Assembly: GCA_035582835.1 (NCBI GenBank)
Contig: JAYKAV010000300.1
Coordinates: 1,753,054 to 1,817,053, forward strand
DNA length: 64,000 nucleotides
Source of the DNA: Phoebastria nigripes
Taxonomy: Eukaryota; Chordata; Aves; Procellariiformes; Diomedeidae
Reading direction: 5' to 3'
Both the position numbers and the translations under genes were made by a program. Positions 35,374 to 49,700 of this stretch are shown here, one piece after another (the stretch's first letter is position 1; each line of letters starts with the position of its first letter). Below the pieces are notes generated by a model that was not told where the DNA came from, did no database searches, and saw only the letters and a list, made by a program, of their open reading frames with translations.

Positions 35374-36879
35374 TTATTTGCAAAGTTTTTCTATGCTGTT
35401 ATCTATTGACAATATTTTAAAGTCTCTTATTATACTTACTAAGATAAAAAACTTTTGCTACTGATGCAAGCTTTTAGTGAATCCCCTTCAAATAAACGTT
35501 GTGTTTTGCTGTTACTGCCTCTCTCTGCCACGGCTAAAATAAATCAGAATCCCCATCTCAATGCCTGAAGAGACAGGAACATTTAATTTATAGCAATTTT
35601 CTTTTCTGTTCATGGTTTCTACTAGACAGAACATGCTGGGTCTCAACCTGCATTTGCATTTATGCTAAATTACAAGCAGAACAATCAATACAAGTCCCAG
35701 CTCATGCTGCCCACAGCTGAACAGCAGCAAAGAAAGCAAACTGCCAAGGAAATCTTTCCCACTCAGCCAGCTTGTTAGTACACAGCAGCGTTTAGCCATC
35801 TATTTATTTATCACAGTGATCTTGCAGTGCCTCCCAAGTGTTGTGGAGAAGAAAAGAGGAGCTTATCCTCACACACCTTCTGAGTCTGTCTTGCAAGGCA
35901 GCCCCAGATGGCCACTTACCCAGGGCGCGACAGGCAGGGAGGGTGTCTGGGCAGGATCTCCTCCTTGAGTGCCTGAAGAGATGCAGACAGGACTGCCCTT
36001 CACCCAGGAGTGCTCCTGAGGTGGGACCTCCATTGGGGTGGTCATTGTGGACACTCAGCTCCTAAAGCTGACTGATGTCTTCATCTGGGACTTTGGGTTC
36101 GCCCTCCTTCCTCTCTCCTCTGCACTGTTCCCTTTCAGACTTTTTTTCCCTCAGGTTCCCTTAAATCCCAGCTCACCCTCCTTCCTTTCCATGGCCCTTT
36201 TCCTCATCCGTTTCCCTTACTATTTGCTTTCCTCTCTCTTTAATATTCCTTAGTGGCTGCACCTTTATATTTTTCATATCATCACCTTCCTGGGATGAGG
36301 GCAGCCTCACCAGTGCATGCTGATGTGCTCCGGTCAGTGCCCGGAGGTCTTAAATGTGGTGCATTGCAACGCTGTGCCTGCACTGATCTGCAGGAGGTTC
36401 AGGCATGTTCGAGTGAACCGTCAGGGGTTTGCAGTGGTGTGAACAAACCCATCTGAAATCAGCGTGGCTGTGCTAGGGAAGCCTTTCTAGTAGAGCCCAC
36501 AGTCTCCCTGGGCTGGGCTCACTGCCGGGATACTGTGCAGGTAAAAGCAAAATAAAAGCAACAGCAATCGTTAACTGCCCTTGCGCTCAGGTCCTTGTTT
36601 GGTGCCTCGCAGTATGTCCTTTCTAGCCATTGGGTTTTAATTTGAAAGTAGAACCTGGCCCTTCTTGCCGCCAGTTTGGGCTTATCCGAAATGCTAACTA
36701 GTCCTTCATGCTGCAAAGTGTTTCAAAGCCTGACAGAAACTTCCTTGGAAAAACTATGGACTTGCTTGTGTCCCTTGGCTTTCTGCTTTGGAAGTGTCTT
36801 TGAAGTGAGAGCTGTCCAGCCGCATTTGATACCGCTTCCTATCTTCACCAAACCTCAGGCAACAACAGCATGGTGAGGA
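35374..36879. other. Non-coding DNA with a pyrimidine-rich segment
   Basis: About 36095-36250 is strongly pyrimidine-rich but more interrupted than the tract at 31401. No gene or transposon was recognised. The short frames at 35838-36065 and 36038-36253 overlap without similarity to known proteins. Confidence 0.5.
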
Positions 36880-37420
36880 AACACTATCTAGCTGATTGGC
36901 AGTGCTGTGTGCAGAAGTACTGGCCCCCTTGCATGTGCCCTAGCTGATCTGCAGGAGAGGTGCATTGGCACAGCCTGGAAACACCAGGCTTCCTGAGCCC
37001 ATGCAGGTCCCCCTACCTGGGACACGCTCAGCGTGCCACTCGCTTGAGTTTCAATGCACACCATTGCTCGGGGAGTGCCCCACTGCCATTTGCCTGGATC
37101 TCCAGGTGCTGGAGTGACAATTGCGGTCACCCTGAGCGCATGTGTCCCGCGTGCTCTCCACCCCACCATCCAAACGGGTGGACCATAGGTGACTGGCTGG
37201 AGGACGGATCCTCGTGCTGGAAGGCTGCTGAGCCCGTGAGCGCTGTGGTGACTATTCCCATCTCCTGAGCACACCCCCTCAGCCCTGCTGCCCACCTGCC
37301 AAGTGGCTGCCTGTGTGGGTGAGGGCACCACCGCGTCTCCGTGCAGCCCTCCGAGCAGAGCACAAGCAGGGACGTGTTTGCCTCTTTCACCTCCGGACCT
37401 GTGCTGAGCTTAAACCAAGC
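36880..37420. other. Local GC- and CpG-rich patch in an AT-rich region
   Basis: Between about 37020 and 37400 I count roughly nineteen CpG sites, clearly more than the sparse flanks. Open frames on both strands (minus 36888-37331, 147 codons; plus 36960-37268) are long because of the GC content and resemble no protein. It could be a weak or orphan CpG island, a non-coding RNA promoter or a decayed GC-rich repeat. By eye the CpG density is borderline for island criteria. Confidence 0.4.
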
Positions 37421-40400
37421 AGAAGAGCATCTCTGTAATCCTGAAGTCAGCAACTGTATCCTGCAGAGCCACAGCGACTGCCTGAATTGACAGGATTAAT
37501 GTGGCTCCAGGGGTCTCCTTGCAGCTAATCAGGAGACGCTGGTCCTAATGAATGAAGCACAGTGGAGAGAACTGGTACGCTAAAGGCAGCAAGTGTCCCC
37601 CTTATTGTAGTTACAGTGTTAGTGATTAAAACATAACTCAGTGGGATGCAGCTAGATCTCAAGCTAATTCTTTGACAGGGAACACCAGCCTGTGAAGTGT
37701 GGGCTTCAACTATTANGGAAATAACTGCTCAGGACTTTCATATTTGTTCACCAAGGGTCATGCTGTTATTAACGCAGGTGTTGGGGGCTATGGCTCCAGC
37801 CCCCGCCTGTCCCCTGTGCAGCTTCAACTCGGAGCCTGTTCCACGGCTCAGAAACAAGAAGGTTCAACAGAAATGAGACAAACTAGTCATTTCCCCCCCA
37901 TAAACTGACGCTTATAATCCTGGCTGTGATTCCCTGTTATGTCTTCTCTGGTGCAGAGGACTTTATTCCCTACTGTGATGAAATAAAATGAACCAAACCA
38001 TTGTCAAAACAATTCAAAGCGCTCTGCGCCTTCGGGCAGAGGGATCAGCTCTACAGCCTACTTTGCCTGTTAGCTCCTCAAACTGCTGAAGAAACAGGTG
38101 CAGGAAAAATGATAGCCTGGCTAATATTATTTTGTTAAACTCAAGTGCTGTGTTTGTTTTATCAGTAACACAACATGGAGTGCAATACTGCTTTCTGTCC
38201 TGGCAAGTGCTCCACCTTAGAAGAATAAATCAAAATCTCTGTGTACCTGTAAGCTATTGGCTAGCATGCAAATGAGCTCTTTTATGAATACACATGAAAC
38301 AGCATATAAAAGACACACAAAAATTAGCAGCTGTGACGAATGGGCCCTCGGTCCCTGTTCAGTCACGTTGTTAGACCCGAGAAACTGTTGATTAAATCGA
38401 TGCTAATCACACTAAGCGTGCAGCACAGCTTCCAAGTAGGCATCAGCTTGGGGTTCTCCTCTGCTCTAATGATACAAAGAATTTGTGGGTATGTTTTGGA
38501 TGCATTGTTAGTTGTTCTTCCTACCTGCTTGGGAGGCAAAACCAACAGTCCCTTGTAACACACCTTGACATAGCGTATAGCTAACCAGCCAGGGTCCTTG
38601 GTCAAAGCTAAAACAATAGCAACTTTATGGTTGCCAAGTTTGCCACTTCATGCTCCTCTGCTGGAAAATCAGTCTCTAATGGGGAAGGACAGAAAATAAA
38701 TTGGGATGATGTTCTAACTTCTTTTCTTTACCAGCTTGACTATAAACAGTTGGCTTCACTGCTAAACTTTTCTTCCTCTGATATTTTGCAGCAATTTGCT
38801 CTGCTGTTTGGCTTTCCTGCTGCCCAGAAAAGTAGGACCCCCTGCAGGAACTCGGGCAGCAGTGCTCTGTGGAAAAGAAATCCAGCTGCCTGGGAGCTGC
38901 TGAAGTGTACACGATGACAAGCAACAGTCACAGGATATGTAAGACCACTAAGGCTTCTTTCTTTTGCATGGAAAGGCTTTTTTTTAATTGTAGCTCCTTA
39001 CAGAGCTCTCTCAGCAGCTAATCTCCCGTTCGTCTTACCCCCAAAATCCTGGAAGTCGATGAGTAAATAAAAAGTTCATATTTCCATTTCACTTTTGAAA
39101 AAGGGGAAAGAATGTGATGGCCAAGAATGTGTTTTCAGCAGAGAAGAAAATGTTATTATCCATCCTGTCCTTGGCAAGACCTACTTTTCTCCTGTCTTGT
39201 ATTTCTAGGGTTTCTTTTCCCCATTGTCTTTGTTATGCTAATTAAGTCCTAACTTCTACTTTCTCTCTTTCCCTCTCTCCTATTTAATTAACATGGTGGA
39301 TGTTGTCTTTTGTCTCATTGTTACAATGAACAAGGCTCTTGTGAAAACTGACATTTTTGAAAACCTTTTTAATTGAAATGGCATGAATTCAAAGATCGTC
39401 AGCCAGTTCTAGTCATTTTGTCACATGAAAGTTGCTCTGGAGACTCTTCCCTCAACACACACTTAAAAAAAAAAAAAAGAACTAGCTTTTTGCTTAGGCA
39501 GCAACTGCTGTTCAAAGGAAAATAAAAAAATGAGAGACATTAAAAAATAATTAAATATTTTCTAAATTTTGGCAGTTGCACTTAAGGTGTTGCACTCAAG
39601 CCTGGAGTAACTTTAATTTCCAGTAAATGTCTTTCCTCTAAGGTAGAGAATAAGCCTCAGATACAGACTCTATCTTTAAAGATTGATGCTGCATTCCTGT
39701 CCATGGTGTGTTTCCATGTGATGTTTCCATATATTCTTTTCACCATGCGATGAAATCCTCTTCCTCAGCACGTGGGGGTCTAAGTTTTTTGCTCCTGCAG
39801 GCCAAAGGAGTTTCTTAATTACTGGGATGAGGAGACGCTGGGGTCAGCACTCCATTCACTCCCACCGAAGCTGGGTCACTCATCCACGTGGGAAGCAAAC
39901 CACACATTTGGGAGGACAGCAGGGAAATGACAACCAGAGCCTAGTGCAGAGATGGGTGGCTCAGCCGGGAGGAGGTGGACACTGATCACTTGCCCTGCTA
40001 CTTTACTTCGTAGTTACGGCTCCTGTGCTTCCTGACCTAGCTGCTTTTCACTGAAATTAAACAATCTATTTCCATGGCTTTGCCTGTTTGTTTGAATCTG
40101 GTGTTACGTCCTCAAATGCTCCTACGGTTTGTCTGGTATTTTCAGTTTGTTCCTGGAGATTTCTATGCATGCATGTATTGTACACTGCATTGCTGGGGAC
40201 CTGTGGTGCATGACGTACATGCAGAGCATGGCTGTCACTCCACAGAGTGCATTAACCCTTGTTATTTAAATGTTCTAGCAAACAAAGGTAAATCTGAGCA
40301 AATTGCAATAGGATGTTCAACAATAGCATGTAGTAGGTGCTTGATTTTTTCTCTAGCACTCATAAACAGCTCGAAAACTCATTTAGGCATCTTCCTCTGT

Positions 40401-40713
40401 ATCTGTACCTGTCATACAGTGCTTGCTGCAGAGCTGAGTAGTACCAAACACAAGAGATGAAATGCTGCGGTGTGTTTCTCTCAACTTATGCTGCTAAAGC
40501 TGATGGGATCAGCTGTGAGAGAGGTCCAGGGTGAACCTCCTCAAACTGAGCCATAGGCCATAGCTGCAGGGTTTGATTGATGCTGAAGCGTCTGCTTTCA
40601 GGTGATGAAGTACAGCACTTGCTAAAAGCACCAACAACTGCCCCAGCCTGCATCATTTCCCCTTTCCAGAATTCGGGCTGGCGGCGCGTAGCGGCTCCAG
40701 GCAGACCGCTCAG
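37421..40713. other. Non-coding DNA with an A14 tract
   Basis: No gene could be supported. A block at 37490-37560 has CNE-like words (GGATTAATGTGG, GCAGCTAATCAGG, CCTAATGAATGAAG). A14 lies at 39465-39478, and the frame-poor part 38930-40070 is AT-rich. The plus frame 38627-38917 (96 codons, ending KRNPAAWELLKCTR) has protein-like composition but no recognisable family and no splice support. An unresolved base lies at 37716. Confidence 0.5.
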
Positions 40714-40765
40714 GGTGCAAGGGATCTGCTTTGCAAGGAATTGCAAGGGTTCTGACCCTTGCACC
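40714..40765. repeat. Inverted repeat, 10-bp perfect stem, 32-base loop
   Basis: GGTGCAAGGG at 40714-40723 is the exact reverse complement of CCCTTGCACC at 40756-40765. The loop holds two further TTGCAAGG words, so alternative pairings with the stem are possible. It is not a known structured RNA. Confidence 0.75.
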
Positions 40766-43700
40766 TGGGGCGATCGTTTACCCAAACACAAAATTGAATG
40801 TGTAACCCTCTCATTATAACTGAGTAGCATTTATAAACCTCCTGGGTCCTGGTGCCAATACCTGTGTAGCAGAATAATAACAGAGAGTAATACTAGATCA
40901 TAGCCTTAGTCCATACTTCATTATCACAGTCACTCCCATTCTTAAAAAGTGTAGCATCATGAATATCTATAGTGATTTTTATCACAGAAAAAGCCATGGT
41001 ATTTTTCCACTGCAGGCACCCTTTGTAGTTAGTCTAAGATCTGCTCCAGACTTGTTTTTATTGCAGACATGCACATATGACTTGATTTGATTCACTAATA
41101 GTCATGCCAATTACAAAGTAGAAGGCATTTAATTACAGTGCCTGCAGCTTGTGAGGCCTGAATCAAAGCCCACCAAAGTCAAAGGATGCTTTAAAGCTGA
41201 ATGAAAGGAGTTTGAAGGACAGCAAGGAGTCCAAAGTAAGCTGTAACGAGTGAATCTTCCAAAACAGGAAAAATCCTCTGTAAAACGGTGCTTAAGATTT
41301 GGAACTGAGCTTCTAATCAATTCTATTTTATGGGCTTCTCCTTCTTTGACACTGTTTTTCTATTACAATATTTGTTCTTTGATCTGATATGTTAGTACTT
41401 TTAATTTATGCAAAAGCAAGAGTGGGCACAAATATTCTATAGTGGGTATTGGTAGATTTCTTGAACTTCTGAATTAAAACAAGTTGCTTTTAGCAACTGA
41501 AAATTTAATTTGATGTATATTTTAATTGAGTTACTTTGGCTCAGCAATGGAACACAAAATGTATTTACCTTCTGTGCTATTGTAAATTCTGCTTATGTTT
41601 TATGCTTTATCCAGGTTAAGGTTTACATTTATCATATTTCAATAATACAATACAACCATACAGCAGATTAAAATGTGTCATAAAACCATTGCGCTTTGCT
41701 CTTTTGAACACACGGCCAGGATGTGGGTTAGGGTGTATCAGCATAATCCCAGTGAAATCAGTGGGGGAAGAGTATTTTATAGAAACATTTTATAGAAAAC
41801 CTCAGAACTGTGAGATGTGATAAGGCTGGACGTGGTTCTCAGTTGCCCCCTGCCTTGTGTAAGCATTTAAACTAGACGAAAGCGGATGCAGGATTTCTGC
41901 AGGATGCTGCTGTTCCGGCTGGGTAGCACGTTTGTTTCCTCTCAGCTCCTGTTTAGGAGACTGGACCAATGGAATGTGGCATTAAGTAGACTAGTTTTGA
42001 CAACAAAGCACTGTGATCCCAGCCAATTTTCCAAACCTTTCTCTTGGCTTATCGGTAAACAGGATAATCATGCATAAAATGCCACCTTATGGGTGTGCAA
42101 AGCCTTACTTTTGACCTTTACACATGGATTGGTGACCCGTAACTAGAAGAAGTAGGCGTGTGCAGAGATGGGCAGTGTAACAGTGGAAAGATTGGCTTTA
42201 CTCTGGAGATTGGTGCGGCTCCCTGAAATACTACAGTTGCTCCCTATTGAGCAGTTTTTGTAAAAATGGGACTGATCAGTGTTCCCTTTGCCCACTGAAG
42301 GAGCCATGGGAGGAAGTGTCTTCATGGTTTTCCATGTTAGAGGTATCCTCTGTTTTCTCCCCAGGGAGATATGTAGCTTGGCTCTCTAGGCAAGAGGTCT
42401 CTGGTGAGCCTCTGACTACTGTGAGCTCCTCAACATTTCTGCAGTACTGTCAATGCTCCTGACATTTATTGAATCATGCACTGTATTAAGTTATTGCTAA
42501 TCAGATGGGTGTACGGAATTCACTAAATAATCCAAATTTCTTTAAAAAATGGTGCTAATTCTTAATGCAACAACAGTAAGGAACCAAGAACACTGTACCT
42601 TGAACATCCCCCTCGAGGCTATGAAGCACCTCCATTAATGACAACTTAACTGAAATTATTTTGTGTTTTTTACCTGTGTGTTATTAATATCAGACAAGTT
42701 CCTGACTATTATTTAAGAAGCCTGAACTCTAATGATGGCTCATTAAACAAGCTTTCACTTGGGCTCACACAATTAAAGCTTATACTTTGATCTGTGCAAT
42801 GCACTTTTGCGCACTGTTGCAAAAAGCCTGAAAGACTTTCATATCTAGTGCTTGTTTATACTGTGAGCTGCCTGTGCTCTCTGACTGGGGAAGGGGAACT
42901 TTGAAAACCTGGTGACAACATCTATAGATTCTCTTTAGCTACTGTATTCTTCTGAGAGTGGAAGGAAGTGCTTGGTGAAGTTAAAGTTGCTAAATTTCCA
43001 TTCAAAGAGCTTGTCATGTTTGTACAACTTATCTGCATTTTCCAAGTGTTCCTGAAGTAGTTCTGCTTTCTTTCACACCTAAAGCCTGAGTGATTGTACT
43101 ATGTTTGAGTCCTGTAAATTACACCATGGCAGAGATACTATGAATTATCACCTATTATGGAAGAACTGCAGTTAACCATTTTTTATATAAAAGTAAAGTA
43201 AAATTTAGTTTATATTTGGTTGCCACACTATCTTTTAGATAGTCTCTTTCATAGGTATTTGGACACTTTGCATATGGTTGTCACTGTGGTCCAGTTCCTC
43301 AAAGTGTCAAGGTATGTACTTAGCATGAGCGAGGTAACAGTGCCAGCAACTTTCACTTCAAACCACTAACTTACAGTAATTTTGTTCAGTGCTGCCAAGG
43401 CTGAGACAAACTTCAGTGAGTTACAGTGAGTCTGGTATCAATGGCGCTGTGTTATTCAGAGATGTGCCTGTTCCTGTAGCTCTTTTTTGGAGGTGGGAGC
43501 ACAGAGAAGTTATGCTCTGCTTGATTTCAGCAAAAGAGCATCTGATCAAGCACTGGACCCCACGCCATTTTGATAGGTGTCACTGTGGCTGAATCAATCT
43601 GGCCGTGAAGGTATCAGGGCTGTGAAATTAGATTCCACCTATTGATTGAGATTGTTCTGAATGCCACCAGCAGCATTAGGATAAATGACTTCTCTAACAC

Positions 43701-46700
43701 TGTGAAGAAAGGGGAGTAGCATTGCTTTCAAATATTTAATAGCTATTGATGTTTTCCAATGTTCATATCATTGACTTACAGGACAGATTGTCAAGAAGGA
43801 AGAAACATTTAAAGAGACATTAGCCTCAATGTAATGAACAGCTAACTGAGAACTGCAGAAGTCTTAGACTATGACTTCCCACATAAAGAGATCTCCTACA
43901 AGAGAGATATGAAATGGTAAAAAGGTAGGGCAATATTGCAGTACAGCTTGACTGAGACATTGAAGTGTTCCTCTTCATACAGAATTTGAATGAAATTATA
44001 AGGATTAATGTAGCTTCAGCTGTACTTAACCAAAACGCTGATGCTGTTTTATAAACCATTCTCAGATTACCTTCTCGTGTCTGGTGAGCAGTTTTGACTG
44101 AAATTAACTTGTGCTTGGGTTTGTAATAAAAATAAGAAAATTTTCTATCTCAGTTTTATGCCAAGATGCTTTTTAAACATACAAGCATTGCACTGTGTCC
44201 TAGTACATGAGCTGTAAGAGCTAGGCCAGGCTGGAATGTTTTAAGAGCGAAATGGAGTAGTATAAACAACAAAATGGGATAATTGGAATCCAGTGAAGTA
44301 AGTTCCCTGTAAAATGAGAGCTGCATTCAGTCAGGCAAAACAATGACATCTTCATACAAAACACTGGTGTCCGGTACAAATTGGTGATAGAAAGCTGACT
44401 ATCTGTATCTTGCTTCCTGAACCAGACTGCTGCAGTGCAGCAGCAATGCAGAAGCATGTCTTTGGTGCAGCAAGCACGTGCTTATGTCTGTCCTTGTGCA
44501 AGACAAGTCCCATGACATTTTTTTTCCTGCCAGGTCTTTTCACTTCCTTGAAATGTGAGGATGAGCATGTAGGAGTGGAGTGTTAGGAAAAGGTGCGTTA
44601 TTCACACTTGCCTCTCCGCAAATCGAGGTTTGCAGTAATCAACAGGAACTTTTTAAACATACTTTCCGATGTCATCTGTTCATACAAGAAATGACAGACA
44701 GGCTTAGTCACTGAAAGGAAAAACAGAGAAGTGTGAGGAAGCGTGTGCATGCAGACAAGTCAGGCTTACAATGCTGTGTGGCTGTTGCATAGGGACCGGT
44801 ACCTCTGGAGAGGAAATTTGGAGCTCTGTAGGGGGAGGGGAAGGAGGCCATCATGAATGGCCACTTATTGACCCCCAAAGACATCAGAAGCAGGAGCTAT
44901 GAGAGTGATGAATTAAGCTGGGCTTACTTCGCCTCCTCACGTCAAAGCACCCTCATGCCAGCTTTGCTACCACAACTGGTAGCAAAATGAGGCCTCTGGT
45001 GACAGCAAGGATGAGAAAGAAAAAGGTATTGCTGTCTGAGAGCCTTATTTGAGGACTCAGGAAATGTGTTTTTCACAACACTAGAAAAGAAAAACTTTTG
45101 CACTAAAAATAGTTAACCAAAAAGAGAAGCTCTGTAGTAGTTTGCATGTGTAGTAAGAAATCATATACGTCAGTCTGGCATCACTGCACCATGCCTCAGT
45201 GGCACAACCTTATATTCAGTGAGTTTAGGGGCTCTTTCTCTGCTCCTTCTCTGCTCCCTGCTGCAGAGCACCTCCACACTGCGTTTAGTCATACTGCTCA
45301 TCTAGGCACCAGACAGAGGAGACCAGATGCTGCTGCTGCTGCCCTGAGCGAGTGAAGCGGTGGCTGGTTCATCAACACAGTGGCATTTCCCTTGAGAATT
45401 TCCAAACTTAGGTTCTGCTGCAATTTTTGCAAGGTACCATTTGCTCATGCATTGAAATCTGGAAGGAAAAAGCAGACTTTTCCTCCATGCAGCCCGCTGC
45501 CTGCTGGGCTCTTTTGGAAAGCTGCCTTGATGCTTTTTATGGAGGGTGTGAAAATCTGGCTCTGTCCCCTCTGTCATCAGTGCAGAAAGAGGATTTCTTT
45601 CACATGTTTGGATATCACACAGACTGTTCATAAATGCTGCGCTGATTCAGGTGTTCTGGGTTAGGCAGCACAGGAAACCATTCTTCTCAGCCAGGCGCAG
45701 CTCTCTTCTGCCTCCTCTGAACCTGAAGAGCTGCAATGATGACACCTCTTATTTCATTCTTGCTGGCCCGAGGCTGAAGGGTTAAACTGGTCTAAATGCA
45801 GATCGAGACCCACAGCCTAAAGACAGCTTCACGTGTTCTGGGTGGATGTGTATGGATGCAAGCTGTTTGCTCAGGGAAAGCACTCACAGATTTCAGCCTA
45901 TGTGCTCCCTTTCAGATAGACTGGAATGGGAATTTGCATGAGTAGAAACAGCTGGATCAAGCTCTCTGTAAGTAATTAACACACAGGAGAGACAGTTGTG
46001 CTTGCACTTTATCAAGCCTCTTGGTAAGATTATGTACTCCAGATAATTAATCATTACATTTCCCTATACGCATAATTACATCCACTTTCTTGCTCTCCCA
46101 CCTCCACACATATAAACAATTCATATGCATGTATTTACAGAGTAATTACAGAGTGCGTATGCTGTGATTAAAGGCAATATAAACTGTGTTACTCTAATTA
46201 CAAAAAAAACCAAATACCCCAAACAAATGAAAGCACAAGCAGGAACCGCACAACTTCTTTAACTGGATCCAAACCTCTTCTTTTTGGAATATTAAAAAGA
46301 AGACAAGAAGCTCAAATAATCTATGCTCTGTGCCTGCCACAAAAACTGAGAGTGCCAACCAGCCCAGCAGGTCCCTTGGTTGTCCCTTATGGGATATAAA
46401 CCAGAAAGCAACGTTACTTGACACAAGATGAAAGAAATGCTGCATCTCAAAGTTAGAGCACATTCTGCACTGTTTGGGGTCAGTTTTCTCCTTCAGTGGA
46501 AAATACCTGCATCCCACATGAGGTGAACAACATCATGTTTGCCTTTGAAACTCCTTGCTGGCTTTGTTTACATGAGGTGATCTGGTGCGGCTCTTGCACA
46601 AGCAGCAGCACTGTTCCCTCCTCCTCAAGCCTCACATCACCCCGCGATGTTTTGACTTATGTGCTGTGTGTTTTCTACGGCAGACTGCTCTGGTTCTTTC

Positions 46701-49700
46701 CTTTGGAGATTTTCAGCTCAGTGCACTCCAGACTACTGGCAAATGAAGTAATTCTGTGGGATGGGGAGAGTACTTCTGTGTTTTCTTCTGTTTTCTCCTC
46801 GTGATTCATCTTTTTGCCTGGGCTTCATGAGGCAGGATAGTGAGAGTAGTCAACAAGGAGAAGGAAGTTGACATTGAAAGGACACATTTACTAGATTTAT
46901 TTCGTCTGGCACCAAATTGTTTAGCAAGTTACCACTTCTGCTTTGCCAGCTAAAAGTGAGTGGTGAGACCACACTTGCAGCTTTTGGCTGACAAACACTG
47001 CTAAGAGATGGTATTTGTCTTTAAATCTAAGAGTGGTTATAGACTGATGGTTGTTTGTAGTTTTTACTCATTACTGGGGCAACTGAGAGGGCCTGTAGCT
47101 GTCCTATGTACCCCACGTTGGCCACGGAGTTCAACAGAAAGGGCTGTTACCTTCGTATCTGCAATACCAGGCAAGCTACTGTAAGGTCTGCCAGAAGAAG
47201 TCCTTGACACCAGCTTCAGGAGCAGGTTGACTGGCTTTCTGCCACAAGTGGATCTCTAGGGTCCATCATCTCCACGGATGTCAATGGTACTGTCCTCTGC
47301 TATTCATACTGGGACACAATGCTTATTGTACTGGGCAGTCTCTGGACATGTCTTTGTAGAAGTGGAAGTATTGTCTTGTGCTTTGAAATGCTTCCTATGC
47401 TAATGTCTGGGAGGAATTTAGTGTGCTTAGTGGAGATCTTAATGCTGAGAAAAGGAATCAAGTAGATGTGGGAGACAGCAGGGGAGGAACAGAAGTACAA
47501 AATTCTAGGGACACTGAGGAAAAAGTATGGCATGGCAGAGGATCGGCAGGGCAGAGAGCAAGGATACCAGACACAGAAAGGGCAGGAATTAAGATAAACA
47601 GAGATATGCTGGTGGCACAGGAATAGGGGTGGTCTTGAGCTGTTATAATGTGCTTATTGCTAGAGACTAGAAAGAAACTCAGAGTCCCAGCATCCCTGTA
47701 GTGCCAAACAAGAGGGAGTCAAACAACCTGGTGTCTTGTAGCAGTTGCCTGACGTGGATGGCAGAGCCTGCTACAGATACCCTCTTGTGTTATATATCAA
47801 TGTGAGTCTGCGCAATAACTCCCCAGATCCTCACCCTGCTTGTGATGCTGCTGGGGGCCTCTGTAGGAGCCCAGTGTATGACCATGAGATTAAATCCTAC
47901 ATTTTGTTCTTCCCAGAATAGTTTGGGGCTGGTGGCAGGAAGTTAGGGCTGATCATCTGACCTTATTCTGGCATTTACTTTGTCTCTGCAGCCTTCCAAG
48001 TTAGTTTAATGTAGGTGTTATGACACAATTTCCCGTCTGTTTAAGAAGACAAAATGATCTCCCTGGTCACCTGAAATTCGAAGCCTGGCTTGACCTTCCT
48101 GCAGACCACACAGCTTTGGATCACCTCAGTGCCAACCCTCACCCTTCAGTGTCTGGCCTGAGTAAAAGTGTCTTATTAATTAATACACAAGCTGTGAAAT
48201 AGGATCGGTGCCAGGTGGCTTGAAATTCTGCAGCCTGTGAGGTGAAATGCTGCTTTGTGTAAGGCTGAACATGTTGATGCTGTTTGGCCCAGTAGTACAG
48301 AAAGAAAAGGTGGCTGCATCTAATTGAAACTATGCCTGGGATGGAAAATTTGAGCCAGAGAGGTGATTTAAGCTGTTACTGTGTCATTACCTGAAGTGCA
48401 ATTTAGCCAGGAAACAAACCTGCACTTACAAAAAGCACTTGAGGATCTTTAATTATCACAGTAGGTCGGGACCTCAGTTTTAAATCTCATCAGGAAAGCA
48501 TTTGCCCTCTGACATCACGCTGAGTCACTGGCTCCGTAAAGAGCTCGGAGGAAAGAGAAAGTGTGCGATATGTCAAATGACAGGACCTCTTTTTACAGAG
48601 AACCTTGGTCTAAAAGGAGATTGGGACCATTCATGATTAGTAGTCTGCATTACTTGAGAGCAAATTCACTGGTCAGGTAGGGTCGCTTGTAGCATTTGTA
48701 ATGCTTTCAAAGTGTTCGATAATTGCTTATTTGTTCATCAAGATAATACATATTGGACACTGTGCATGTTGTTCTGTATATCTTTCCTTTGCCAAGTATG
48801 GATTTATTTACAGTGCAGATTTTTATTTGAAAAATGTTATAAAGCTCTTTGCATTCCTCAGTGCATAGGGACAGTTGCCTGTGCTTGCATACCAATACCT
48901 TGTATAATAAGTTTGTAATGAGTAAATTAAAAGGAAGCAAAGTCACCTTCAAGCTTGCCACAATATCAGGAGTGAATGTTGTGTGGAATTTATGTTGCAG
49001 GGTCTTTGCTGAGGCAGTGTGATCTTAAATGGGTTAAAGTGGGGCAAAGGCCCGGGCTGCTTAGATCAAATTCAGCATGAGTCTTGCTGGGGGAGTAGAG
49101 CAGGCTCAAGGTTAACAGACTTGATACGCAAAGAGAGCAAGGGCCCCAGGCATCAGCCTGGACAGATAGATAACTTGTGCTCACAGTTATCCTTGTGGTC
49201 TAAATTACACACGCATTTCACACAACCACATATACTAACCAGGAATTATGTCAGCTGCAGACAAAGCAATTAGGCTAATTTTCTCACTGCGTATGGCATG
49301 TCAGCAGCTGGCAAACTATTTGCAGGAGGGCTCCTGAAAGTGCTAACGTTAGCCAAATTATTGTCATGGATAATCAGAGATCAGTTTCCTCACATTGCCA
49401 GTGAAATGAGTAGTTCAGTTAGGCTTTGAGATGGGGAATTTCATTTCAGCAAGACATCTTTTTCTTCTTATAAGGATACTGCCATAAAATAGTTTTCCTC
49501 TGGTTGGTGAAGGACTTCCTTACCAGTGTTAAATCTGGTATCTGGAAATAATAGCTAGAATTTATTTCACCATTAGCAGTTGTCTAATCCCCTCATTTCT
49601 TCTGCAAAACACAATTTGCTCACTGTTTTGTCACCTAAACTGTATGACTAACGTCTTGAATTAAAAACGCTGCCCTGTTGCTCTACCAGCCAAAAAGTTC

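Noticed and set aside
36888..37331. 147-codon minus-strand frame in the GC-rich patch
   Set aside because: High GC lowers stop-codon frequency. Overlapping frames exist on both strands and no family is recognisable.
38627..38917. 96-codon plus-strand frame that reads like a real protein
   Set aside because: No similarity I can name, overlapped by minus-strand frames, and no flanking exon structure. Composition alone is not evidence.
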